DNA of 54,313 nucleotides. Origin: Methylocystis sp. GTDB taxonomy: Bacteria > Pseudomonadota > Alphaproteobacteria > Rhizobiales > Beijerinckiaceae. Both the position numbers and the translations under genes were made by a program. The DNA lies in NCBI RefSeq assembly GCF_021731785.1, contig NZ_JAKFWS010000043.1:1-54313 (forward strand), given 5' to 3'. Positions 46,576 through 54,313 of the stretch are shown here, piece by piece. Position 1 is the first letter of the stretch. Each line of letters starts with the position of its first letter. The notes below the pieces were generated by a model, which saw only the letters and a program-made list of their open reading frames with translations, made no database searches and was not told the origin of the DNA.

Positions 46576-47207
46576 GCGCCGCTCCCAAAGGCGTCGCGCG
46601 CGATTGCGGCGTTGAACGCGGCTCCGAGCGTTTTCTGGTTCAAGGGATTGAGCTTCGGCAAACGGCCGAGAATGCGCACGCCGCCGATCGTCTCGATCGA
46701 GCGTTGCGCGTCGGCGTCGGCGTCGCCGACGAAAATCATTCCCGTTATCGAAACGCCGCGTCTGCGCAACGCTTCGAGCGTGAGCAGGCTGTGATTGATC
46801 GTGCCGAGGCTCGTGCGCGCGACGACAACGACGGGCAGCCGCCAGCGCTCCAGCACATCGATGGTCAGTGCGCGGTCGCTGAGCGGCGTCATCACGCCGC
46901 CCGCCGTCTCGATCACCAGCGGACCAGAGCACTGCGGCGGGTTCAGCGCCGCGGCGTCGATGTCGACGCCTTCGTCGCGGGCGGCAAGATGCGGCGAAGC
47001 GGCGCGACGCAGCCGCCACGCCTCAGTGAAAATATGATCTGCGGGCGCGCCGGAAAGCCGCGCAACGGTCTGCGAGTCCGTCTCGTCGCTGAGGCCCGCC
47101 TGCACCGGCTTCCAATAATAGGCGTCGATCGCCCCGACGATCGCGGCGGAGACGATCGTCTTGCCGACGCCGGTGTCCGTTCCGACGATGACGAAGCGGC
47201 GGTTCAT
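46572..47207 (-). CDS. bioD: Dethiobiotin synthase
   Basis: BioD closes the ureido ring of dethiobiotin using ATP and CO2. The 211-residue protein has the P-loop GTDTGVGKT at residues 9-17, the substrate motif YYWKPVQAGL and ETAGGVMTPLSD. Its ATG overlaps the bioF stop and its stop overlaps the bioA start, both by four bases. Length is normal. Confidence 0.95.
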   Translation of the reverse strand: MNRRFVIVGTDTGVGKTIVSAAIVGAIDAYYWKPVQAGLSDETDSQTVARLSGAPADHIFTEAWRLRRAASPHLAARDEGVDIDAAALNPPQCSGPLVIETAGGVMTPLSDRALTIDVLERWRLPVVVVARTSLGTINHSLLTLEALRRRGVSITGMIFVGDADADAQRSIETIGGVRILGRLPKLNPLNQKTLGAAFNAAIARDAFGSGA

Positions 47208-48337
47208 GGTTCGAGCCTAGCTAACTCTTCGCCAAGATGCGCGATCATCTGCGCGACGTCTTGCTTGCGCGTATTGAGCGTCAGGGCGATGCGCAGCCGC
47301 GCGGAGCCCTCCGGCACAGTCGGCGGACGAATGGCGCGAATATCGTAACCGAGCGCCTGCAGGCGTGACGCAAGAGTCGTCGCTCGGACATCGTCGCCGA
47401 CAATGATGGGTTGAATCTGGCTTCCCGACGGCTCGATCGCACAGAGGCGCCGCAGCTCGGCACCGGCGAAGTCGATGCGCGACATCAGCTCAGCGCGCCG
47501 GTCGTCGGCCGCTTCGATGATCTTGAGCGCCGCGCGCACGCAAGCGGCGATCATGGGCGATGGCGCGGTCGCGAAGATGAACGGCCGGCAGCGGTTGATC
47601 ATGAAGTCGCGCAAGACGCGCGGCAGACAGAGCAGTCCGCCCGCGACTCCCAGCGCTTTGCCGCAGGTATGCAGGGTAATGACATTGTCCTTGCCTTCAA
47701 AACGCGCCGCGAGTCCGCGGCCGCCCGGACCATAGACTCCCGTCGCGTGCGCCTCGTCGATTAGCAGGAAGGCTTCGTTTTGCTCGGCGAGTGCGCACAG
47801 ATCGTCAAGCCGCGCCCTATCGCCATCCATGCTGTAGAGGCTCTCGACCACGATCCAGACGCGCCCGCGCCCGCCCTTTTCGCGCCAGGCGCGGATCGCA
47901 TCCTCGGCGGCGCCGACGTCATTATGCGCAAATCGCGCATTCGGCGCGCGCGCCAATCGCATGCCCTCATGAGCGCTGGCGTGCGCGAGCGCATCATAGA
48001 GAATAAGATCCTCGCGCTGAGGCGCGGTGGAAAGCAGCGCCTCATTGGCCGTAAAGCCGGCGCTGAAAAAAAGCGCGCTTTCAGCGCCAAAAAAACCCGC
48101 CGCCTCTTCTTCCAGCGCTTCATGCTCCGAATGATTGCCGCGCAAGAGCCGTGACCCGCCGGCGCCGACAGGAACGCCGCGCGCAAGCGCCGCGCTCACC
48201 GCCTCGGCGAGTTCCGGCGATTCGGCGAGCGCCAGATAGTCGTTCGACGCGAAATCCATCCCGACGCGCGGCGGCAGCGCGCGCAATCTGCCGCGCGCGG
48301 CGAGATCGGCGAGATCCTGCGCGTAGCGATCGAGCAT
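47204..48337 (-). CDS. bioF: 8-amino-7-oxononanoate synthase
   Basis: BioF condenses pimeloyl thioester with L-alanine in biotin synthesis. The 377-residue PLP enzyme has FASNDYLALAESPELAEA, VGAGGSRLLRGNH, the DEAHATGVYGPGGRG motif and the PLP lysine Lys227 in HTCGKALGVAGG. The ATG at 48337 lies 17 bases after the stop of the zinc finger/HTH gene, so both are likely on one transcript. A TTG at 48373 is in frame but would overlap that gene. Confidence 0.95.
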   Translation of the reverse strand: MLDRYAQDLADLAARGRLRALPPRVGMDFASNDYLALAESPELAEAVSAALARGVPVGAGGSRLLRGNHSEHEALEEEAAGFFGAESALFFSAGFTANEALLSTAPQREDLILYDALAHASAHEGMRLARAPNARFAHNDVGAAEDAIRAWREKGGRGRVWIVVESLYSMDGDRARLDDLCALAEQNEAFLLIDEAHATGVYGPGGRGLAARFEGKDNVITLHTCGKALGVAGGLLCLPRVLRDFMINRCRPFIFATAPSPMIAACVRAALKIIEAADDRRAELMSRIDFAGAELRRLCAIEPSGSQIQPIIVGDDVRATTLASRLQALGYDIRAIRPPTVPEGSARLRIALTLNTRKQDVAQMIAHLGEELARLEP

Positions 48338-48354
48338 GTCGGATCGATCCTTTA

Positions 48355-48699
48355 TCAGGAGAACCGCTCCCAAGCCGCTTGGCGGGAGACGCCGAGCGCC
48401 TTGCCGATCGCCGTCCAGCTGACTTCGCGTTTGCGAAGCGCCTCGATTTGCGTGTGGATGAGCGAATGCAGCGCCGTGATGCTGGCTTCGCTCGCCTTGA
48501 TCGACGACAATAATTGCTCCTCGGTGAGATCGTCCCAGCTCTTGAACGGCGAAGGCGCAGCGTCAAGGATCTTGTTGCACACGCTGACGCAGTCTTCGCA
48601 AATATAGCCGCCAGCGGCGCCACCGATGAGCCGGGCGACCTGAGTTTCCGACTTCTTGCAGAACGAGCAGCGAAGTTTACGTTTAGGCAGGGTGAGCAT
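48355..48699 (-). CDS. ClpX-type zinc finger/HTH protein, candidate regulator of the biotin operon
   Basis: The 114-residue product combines two parts. Residues 11-45 match the N-terminal zinc-binding domain of Clp[18 protein letters not shown] and [14 protein letters not shown], with Cys11, Cys14, Cys34 and Cys37. In ClpX this domain dimerises and binds adaptors. Residues 57-90 look helical. Residues 93-113 ([20 protein letters not shown]) look like a helix-turn-helix. The ClpX ATPase is absent. The gene is first in a leftward operon with bioF, bioD and bioA and has two matching palindromes just upstream. From this I infer a DNA-binding dimer that regulates itself and biotin synthesis. A role as protease adaptor or inhibitor is the alternative. 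GAGGGG precedes the ATG. Confidence 0.85.
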   Translation of the reverse strand: MLTLPKRKLRCSFCKKSETQVARLIGGAAGGYICEDCVSVCNKILDAAPSPFKSWDDLTEEQLLSSIKASEASITALHSLIHTQIEALRKREVSWTAIGKALGVSRQAAWERFS

Positions 48700-48709
48700 C
48701 GAGACCCCT

Positions 48710-48730
48710 CTGTCAAGGGACTCTTGACAG
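48710..48730. promoter_or_regulatory. Operator-like palindrome 1 upstream of the zinc finger/HTH-bio operon
   Basis: CTGTCAAG (48710-48717) and CTTGACAG (48723-48730) are perfect 8-bp arms with a 5-base spacer. It ends 11 bases before the ATG at 48699 and shares the core GTCAAG-N5-CTTGAC with palindrome 2. The arms contain TTGACA, so they may also overlap promoter -35 elements. Confidence 0.75.
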
Positions 48731-48743
48731 CCTGCGAGAAGAT

Positions 48744-48762
48744 CGTCAAGCGCGCCTTGACG
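48744..48762. promoter_or_regulatory. Operator-like palindrome 2 upstream of the zinc finger/HTH-bio operon
   Basis: CGTCAAG (48744-48750) and CTTGACG (48756-48762) are perfect 7-bp arms with a 5-base spacer. Its centre lies 33 bases from that of palindrome 1, close to three helical turns, so two dimers could bind the same DNA face. It lies between the divergent bio operon and the methyltransferase-like gene. Confidence 0.75.
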
Positions 48763-48828
48763 GACTCACTTGAAAACGGCGCGCCGAGACGCGATTTTAT
48801 GACTCAAAGCTCTCCCGGAGCAGCCGCA

Positions 48829-49314
48829 ATGAACGCGCCGATACGCGCCGATGCTTCGCCTTCCAGCATTCCCTGGCCGCCGATCCTGATGGCGATGACC
48901 CTCGCCGCCGGGCTTGCGCTCGACGCCGCAACCCGGGCTTCGCTCATCGATCGCGCCTCCTCGTCCCTCATACAGGTCGCCGGCGCAGCGATCGTCATGC
49001 TTGCGCTGGCCAATGATGTCTGGTGCTTTCGCATTCTGTCGCGCCATCAAACGACGATCCTGCCGCATCGCGCGGCGTCTTTTCTCGTCACAGAGGGACC
49101 GTTTCGCTTTTCGCGCAATCCAATCTATGTGTCGCATGTCGCCCTGATTTTCGGCCTGGGTCTCTTCCTCGGCTCGCCATTTACGCTGTTGTTGACGCCC
49201 GCTCTGGCGTTTGGCCTGACAAAGCTCGCCATAGAGCCGGAAGAGCGGCATCTTCTTGAGAAATTTGGCGACGACTATCGGTCCTATATGGCGCGCACGC
49301 GTCGGTGGCTTTAG
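48829..49314 (+). CDS. Isoprenylcysteine carboxyl methyltransferase-like membrane protein
   Basis: The 161-residue polytopic protein has about four helices and the PEMT/ICMT C-terminal signature [20 protein letters not shown] with [30 protein letters not shown] ending (RNP, EE, Y residues that bind SAM in the family). Bacterial members of this size methylate unknown substrates. ATG 48829 has GGAG eight bases before it; the in-frame ATG at 48799 lacks one. It is divergent from the biotin operon and shares its 130-base control region, so the same palindromes may affect it. Confidence 0.85.
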   Translation: MNAPIRADASPSSIPWPPILMAMTLAAGLALDAATRASLIDRASSSLIQVAGAAIVMLALANDVWCFRILSRHQTTILPHRAASFLVTEGPFRFSRNPIYVSHVALIFGLGLFLGSPFTLLLTPALAFGLTKLAIEPEERHLLEKFGDDYRSYMARTRRWL

Positions 49315-49351
49315 ACTGATGCGCGAGGGCGTTGTGAACGAGGCGGCAAGT

Positions 49352-52105
49352 ATGAACGCTCAAACACCGTTACCGGGCGGCGAACGCCTCGACTTCACGG
49401 TCCGCGGCATGACTTGCGCCTCCTGCGTGTCGCATGTCGAAAAGGCGCTTGCGCATACGCCGGGCGTGAACGCCGCCAGCGTCAATCTCGCCACTGAACG
49501 GGCGGAGGTTTCGCTCGCGCCCGGGGCCAGCCTTACGCAAATCGTGAAATCAGTCTCGGACGCAGGCTACGAGGCGGTCGTCGAGACGATCGAGATCGGC
49601 GTCGGCGGGATGACCTGCGCCTCCTGCGTGTCGCATGTTGAAAAAGCGCTGAGCGCCGTTCCGGGCGTGCTTGAGGCGAAGGTCAATCTCGCGACAGAAC
49701 GCGCATCCGTGCGCGCCCTCTCTGGCCCCGGCCTTACCGACCGTCTGCGCCGCGCCATCTCGCAGGCCGGCTATGAGCCGCGACAGATCGAGACCGATTC
49801 AGGCGGCGCCGATCGCGAACGAGCGCGACGCGAGGAGGAAATGCGCGTGCTGCGCTTCCGCCTCATCGTCGCCGCCATTCTGACGGCTCCGATCTTCTTG
49901 GTCGAAATGGGCGGACATCTCATTCCCGCCGTTCATCACTGGACGATGGGCGTGATCGGTGAAGAGAGAATCCGCGAGATTTCCTTCCTGCTTGCCAGCG
50001 TCGTACTGTTCGGTCCCGGCCTCATTTTCTTCCTCAAGGGAATTTCGTCGCTGCTGCGGCGCCAGCCCGACATGAACGCGCTCGTCGCCACGGGCACGCT
50101 CAGCGCCTATCTGTATTCGGTCGTCGCGACCTTCGCGCCCGATGTGCTGCCGGCGGGCTCAGTGCATGTCTATTACGAGGCGGCGGTCGTCATCGTTACC
50201 CTCATCCTGTTCGGCCGCTATCTCGAAGCGCGCGCCAAAGGCCGCACGTCGGAAGCGATCCGCGCGCTGGCGCGGCTTCAGCCGAAAACCGCCCGCGTCG
50301 AGCATGACGGCGCGACCGTCGACGTCGATATCGATGACGTGCGCGTCGGCGACATCGTTCTGGTGCGGCCTGGCGAACGCATTCCGACCGACGGCGTGGT
50401 GACGCAAGGCGCGTCCCATGTCGACGAGTCGATGGTGACCGGCGAACCGGCGCCCGTCGCCAAAAGGCCGGGCGCCGCGGTCACCGGGGCGACCGTCAAC
50501 GGCTCCGGCGCCTTCTCGTTTCGCGCGACCCGCGTCGGCGGGGATACGACGCTCGCCGGCATCATCCGCATGGTCGAGCAGGCGCAGGGCGCCAAGCTGC
50601 CGATTCAGGCGATGGTCGATCGCGTCACCGCCGTCTTCGTGCCGGCTGTCTTTGCGGTCGCCACGCTGACCTTCGTCATCTGGATGCTGGTTGGACCGGA
50701 GCCGCGTCTGACGTATGCGCTGGTCAACGCCGTCGCCGTACTCATCATCGCCTGCCCCTGCGCCATGGGACTGGCGACGCCGGCCGCGATCATGACCGGA
50801 ACGGGCCGCGCGGCGGAGCTCGGCGTCCTGTTCCGCAAGGGCGAGGCCCTGCAAACGCTGCGCGACGTGACGCTGATTGCCTTCGACAAAACCGGCACGC
50901 TCACTTATGGCAAGCCGCGCCTGACCGATCTCGTCGCGACCCCCGGCAAGAAGGAGAACGAGCTTCTGCGGCTTGCCGCAAGCGTCGAGGCACAGTCGGA
51001 ACATCCCGTGGGCGCCGCGCTGGTCGCCGCCGCCAAGGCCGCAGATCTGACGCTTTCGCCCTGCGCCGACTTCAAATCCGTCGCCGGCATGGGGGTCACG
51101 GGTATCGTCGACCGCAAGACCGTCGCCATCGGCGCCGAGCGCTACATGACGACGCTCGGCGTCGACGCGACGTCCTTCGCGCAGGACGCGCAGAGGCTCG
51201 CCGAGGAAGGAAAGACGCCGCTTTACGTCGCGGTCGAGGGGAAGCTTGGCGCGATACTCTGCGTCGCCGACGATCTTAAGCCGACGAGCCGCGCGGCGAT
51301 CGACGCGATTCATTCGATCGGCGTGAAGACGGCGATGATCACCGGCGACGACGAGCGCACGGCGAAAGCCATCGCCGCGAGACTCGGAATCGACGAGGTC
51401 GTCGCCGGAGTTCTTCCTGACGGAAAAGTCGCGACGCTCGAACGTCTGCGAGAGGCCAACAAAATCGCTTTCGTCGGCGACGGCGTGAATGACGCGCCGG
51501 CGCTTGCGGCCGCCGACGCCGGGATCGCGATCGGCACAGGAACCGACATTGCGATCGAAGCGGCCGACGTGGTGCTGATGTCGGGCGATCTCGCCAAGGT
51601 TCCGGCGGCGCTCGCGATTTCGCATGCGACGATGCGCAACATCCAACAGAATCTGTTCTGGGCGTTCGGCTACAATGTCGTGCTGATACCGGTTGCGGCG
51701 GGCGCGCTCTATCCGGTGAACGGCATGCTGCTCTCGCCGATGTTCGGCGCAGCGGCCATGGCGTTGTCCAGCGTTTTTGTGCTCACCAATGCGCTGCGCC
51801 TGCGCCGATTCGAGCCCCCGGTCGTTTCGGGCGCCGACGCCGCCGAGCAACCGTCGCCGATCGAACCAGAAGCGGCGGAAAACGAAATCAAGGAGGAAGC
51901 GATGACGACATTCAATGTGAAGGACATGACCTGCAATATGTGCGTGAAGCATGTCACCAAGGCGGTGCAATCGGTTGAGCCGAACGCCGACGTCAAAGTC
52001 GATCTCAGCACGGGCAGGGTCGATGTGACGCCGTCGCCGAAGGACGCTGAGGCGCTCGCCAAGGCGATCACCGAAGCCGGCTACCCGGCGCAGGTCGCCG
52101 CGTGA
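49352..52105 (+). CDS. copA: Copper-exporting P-type ATPase CopA fused to a C-terminal CopZ domain
   Basis: CopA pumps Cu(I) out of the cytosol. The 917-residue product has two N-terminal metal-binding domains, each with GMTCASC (residues 19-25 and 86-92), then eight membrane helices, the phosphatase motif TGEP, the ion site CPCAMG, the phosphorylation motif DKTGTLT and GDGVNDAP. Helices 7 and 8 carry GYN and MALSS, the P1B-1 Cu(I) signature. After the last helix comes a linker of about 45 residues and a third metal-binding domain with DMTCNMC (851-917), unusual at this end. An AAGGAGG site and in-frame ATG precede that domain. ATG 49352 is chosen; GTG 49334 or ATG 49319 are possible. Confidence 0.92.
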   Translation: MNAQTPLPGGERLDFTVRGMTCASCVSHVEKALAHTPGVNAASVNLATERAEVSLAPGASLTQIVKSVSDAGYEAVVETIEIGVGGMTCASCVSHVEKALSAVPGVLEAKVNLATERASVRALSGPGLTDRLRRAISQAGYEPRQIETDSGGADRERARREEEMRVLRFRLIVAAILTAPIFLVEMGGHLIPAVHHWTMGVIGEERIREISFLLASVVLFGPGLIFFLKGISSLLRRQPDMNALVATGTLSAYLYSVVATFAPDVLPAGSVHVYYEAAVVIVTLILFGRYLEARAKGRTSEAIRALARLQPKTARVEHDGATVDVDIDDVRVGDIVLVRPGERIPTDGVVTQGASHVDESMVTGEPAPVAKRPGAAVTGATVNGSGAFSFRATRVGGDTTLAGIIRMVEQAQGAKLPIQAMVDRVTAVFVPAVFAVATLTFVIWMLVGPEPRLTYALVNAVAVLIIACPCAMGLATPAAIMTGTGRAAELGVLFRKGEALQTLRDVTLIAFDKTGTLTYGKPRLTDLVATPGKKENELLRLAASVEAQSEHPVGAALVAAAKAADLTLSPCADFKSVAGMGVTGIVDRKTVAIGAERYMTTLGVDATSFAQDAQRLAEEGKTPLYVAVEGKLGAILCVADDLKPTSRAAIDAIHSIGVKTAMITGDDERTAKAIAARLGIDEVVAGVLPDGKVATLERLREANKIAFVGDGVNDAPALAAADAGIAIGTGTDIAIEAADVVLMSGDLAKVPAALAISHATMRNIQQNLFWAFGYNVVLIPVAAGALYPVNGMLLSPMFGAAAMALSSVFVLTNALRLRRFEPPVVSGADAAEQPSPIEPEAAENEIKEEAMTTFNVKDMTCNMCVKHVTKAVQSVEPNADVKVDLSTGRVDVTPSPKDAEALAKAITEAGYPAQVAA
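51902..52105 (+). CDS. Internal in-frame start: possible free CopZ-like copper chaperone
   Basis: Within the copA frame, AAGGAGG (51890-51896) stands five bases before ATG 51902, a near-perfect ribosome site. Translation from there gives 67 residues: [20 protein letters not shown], with the CxxC metal site and the ferredoxin-like HMA fold, ending at the copA stop. It looks like a former copZ gene joined to copA by loss of the copA stop codon. It may be made both as a domain of CopA and as a separate chaperone. This is inference from sequence; expression is unknown. Confidence 0.6.
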   Translation: MTTFNVKDMTCNMCVKHVTKAVQSVEPNADVKVDLSTGRVDVTPSPKDAEALAKAITEAGYPAQVAA

Positions 52106-52136
52106 GTTTCGCGACGAACCACGGCGCGCGCGCGCC

Positions 52137-53024
<888 letters not shown>

Positions 53025-53924
53025 TTACGCCAAGGCGGCTGCGCCCGCAGCGATCGTATAGGCGCCGACCGCGGCGACGATCGCGCCGGAGAGATAGGGC
53101 GCGCGCGCCGCGAGGGCTTCAATGTCCGGCCAGCGCGAAGCGGCGTGACGCAGGCCAAGCGCCGCCGCCACCCCGACCAGCACGAGGGTCAGCGCCAGAC
53201 CGACGCTGAAGCACAGCACCAGCAGCGCCCCCAGTCCGATGCGCCCGACCTGCAGGCAAAGGAGAAGCACAGTGATCGACGCCGGACAGGGAATGAGCCC
53301 CCCGGTCAGGCCGAACAGAATGATCTGTCCGGTGGTCACCCGGCGATTGGCGAAACGCCGCTCAATATCCAACGCATGTTGGCGCTCATGCGCGTCAGCG
53401 TAGACGGTCGGATCGACGTCAAGGAGCTCGCTTTCGAATTCCTCTTCCTCGTGACTGTGAGGGAGGCCCTCGTCATGGGCATGAACATGCGCGCCGCCAT
53501 GCGCATGCCCATGCGCTGCTGCGGCGGCGGGAAGCGGGCCGCTCTCATGCGCCGGCGTCGTCACGGGTCTGCTGGCCGCAATATCGCGCCAGCTTCGCCA
53601 GATCATCCAGAGAGCGACGGCGATGATCAGCGCGCCTGAAACGATCTGCAGATAGGGTTCGTTCGCTTCGACGTTGAGTTGAGCGCCGAAATAGAGTCCC
53701 GTCAGCGCGATCGCCCAAACAATCGCCGTGTGCGAGATCGTCGCCGCGAGTCCAAGCAGCACCGCCTGCGCCACCGTGCCACGAATCGCAACGATGAACG
53801 CCGCCATCATCGTTTTCGAATGACCGGGTTCGAGCCCGTGCAGGGCGCCCAACGCCACAGCGCTCGGCGCGAAAATCCAGGCGTTCTCCGTGCCGGCGCG
53901 GAAGACTTCGGCAAGATCGGACAT
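53025..53924 (-). CDS. NicO/RcnA-family nickel-cobalt transporter with His-rich loop
   Basis: The 299-residue inner-membrane protein has six hydrophobic helices and the NicO motifs LHGLEPGHSKTMMAAFIVA and GGLIPCPASITVLLLCL. The cytosolic loop between helices 3 and 4 is rich in His and Glu (AAHGHAHGGAHVHAHDEG and HSHEEEEFE), as in RcnA, where it binds metal. Together they suggest nickel or cobalt efflux. It is the second NicO-type gene here and differs from the one at 42406-43410, which lacks the His-rich stretch. Confidence 0.9.
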   Translation of the reverse strand: MSDLAEVFRAGTENAWIFAPSAVALGALHGLEPGHSKTMMAAFIVAIRGTVAQAVLLGLAATISHTAIVWAIALTGLYFGAQLNVEANEPYLQIVSGALIIAVALWMIWRSWRDIAASRPVTTPAHESGPLPAAAAAHGHAHGGAHVHAHDEGLPHSHEEEEFESELLDVDPTVYADAHERQHALDIERRFANRRVTTGQIILFGLTGGLIPCPASITVLLLCLQVGRIGLGALLVLCFSVGLALTLVLVGVAAALGLRHAASRWPDIEALAARAPYLSGAIVAAVGAYTIAAGAAALA

Positions 53925-54034
53925 TGGGGCGGCGCGGGCTCCTCGGGCGCGGTGTCAAAGGCGATAAGCGAGCGGAGACCGGCTTTACGGCGTCGACGGC
54001 TCCGCCGATCTCCAGGGAGCCCCGCCATTTTATA

Positions 54035-54229
54035 ATGAGCGCAGCCCGACGAAACAAGCGCAGTAGAAGAATGCGCAACGTCGAGTCGTTGCGCCGAAAG
54101 CAACGACGAACGCGACTGACGCCCGTTACTGCCCGCGGCAAAATTCGTCGGGCCGAGATCACGCTGGACGGCCTCCGCAGCGACGTGCGGCGCATTGGAG
54201 GCTATGTCGGTCTGCGCGGGTTGTCATAG
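54035..54229 (+). CDS. Possible small Arg-rich protein
   Basis: A 64-residue open frame starting MSAARRNKRSRRMRNVESLR. It is very basic and has no recognised domain. No good ribosome site is present (GGAG is about 15 bases away) and third-position GC content is lower than in the neighbours. It lies between the NicO gene and a terminator, which could equally belong to the leftward gene at the window end. It may not be a gene. Confidence 0.3.
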   Translation: MSAARRNKRSRRMRNVESLRRKQRRTRLTPVTARGKIRRAEITLDGLRSDVRRIGGYVGLRGLS

Positions 54230-54230
54230 A

Positions 54231-54262
54231 AAAACCCCCGGCTTTGTGGGCCGGGGGCTCTT
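54231..54262 (-). terminator. Strong terminator near window end
   Basis: CCCCCGGC (54235-54242) and GCCGGGGG (54250-54257) form an 8-bp stem with a 7-base loop. On the leftward strand the hairpin is followed by TTTTT, so it most likely ends the gene entering from the right; T-rich DNA on the other side could also allow rightward termination. Confidence 0.85.
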
Positions 54263-54284
54263 TATTTCAATTCGTCAGTATCGC

Positions 54285-54313
54285 TTAGGGCATGTCGCCG
54301 GCGACGAACTTCG
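54285..54313 (-). CDS. C-terminal end of a leftward gene (cut by window edge)
   Basis: The last eight codons read KFVAGDMP before TAA at 54285-54287, about 25 bases before a strong leftward terminator. Too little is visible to name the protein; that a gene ends here is inferred mainly from the terminator. Confidence 0.35.

Noticed and set aside
48700-48828. BioR or BirA binding site before the biotin operon
   Set aside because: No TTATCTATAA-like BioR box and no BirA-type TTGTAAACC half-sites; a different palindrome is present instead.

Overview
The window reads as a chromosomal segment of a GC-rich alphaproteobacterium. The order murB-ddl-ftsQ-ftsA-ftsZ-lpxC-bamD-recN is the usual alphaproteobacterial division and envelope layout. 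The hopanoid-associated transporter HpnN fits a Rhizobiales lineage, possibly Methylocystaceae or Beijerinckiaceae, but no marker in the window proves the genus. Nearly all DNA is coding. No rRNA, tRNA, CRISPR array or prophage was recognised.

Layout. 1-177 is the 3' end of an IS630-type transposase. 389-11906 is the leftward division and envelope cluster, recN to murB, with two insertions: an antiparallel esterase between recN and bamD, and a MazF/AbrB-type toxin-antitoxin pair between ddl and murB. 12215-17368 holds a small zinc-ribbon protein, a tryptophanase-like PLP lyase, an unrecognised one-helix protein with an internal repeat, an MltB-type lytic transglycosylase and an exported membrane-anchored protein of unknown function. 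17834-24022 runs rightward: a BI-1 family protein, CcdA, a DUF1624-like membrane protein, HpnN and a DUF2147 protein. 24306-33350 is a four-gene MdtABC-type RND efflux operon with its own outer-membrane factor. 33353-37755 is a small hypothetical gene followed by the cobalamin operon cobK-cobQ-cobC-bluB (leftward). 37974-41489 is a fused indolepyruvate ferredoxin oxidoreductase. 41765-45310 carries a DUF1007/NicO metal-transport pair and an acyl-CoA ligase. 45307-48699 is a leftward operon: a ClpX-type zinc finger/HTH protein, then bioF, bioD and bioA. 48829-53924 holds an isoprenylcysteine-methyltransferase-like protein, a copper ATPase fused to a CopZ domain, an HSDL2-like dehydrogenase and a second NicO transporter.

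How genes work together. Many neighbours overlap by four bases (ATGA or GTGA), which marks tight operons: tolC-mdtA-mdtB-mdtC, cobK-cobQ-cobC, bioF-bioD-bioA and DUF1007-NicO.

The two most interesting observations are these. First, two palindromes of the form GTCAAG-N5-CTTGAC lie in front of a small ClpX-zinc-finger/HTH gene that heads the biotin operon, which suggests an undescribed biotin regulator. Second, the CopA copper ATPase carries a C-terminal CopZ domain with a perfect internal ribosome-binding site and in-frame ATG, so one gene may yield both the pump and a free copper chaperone.
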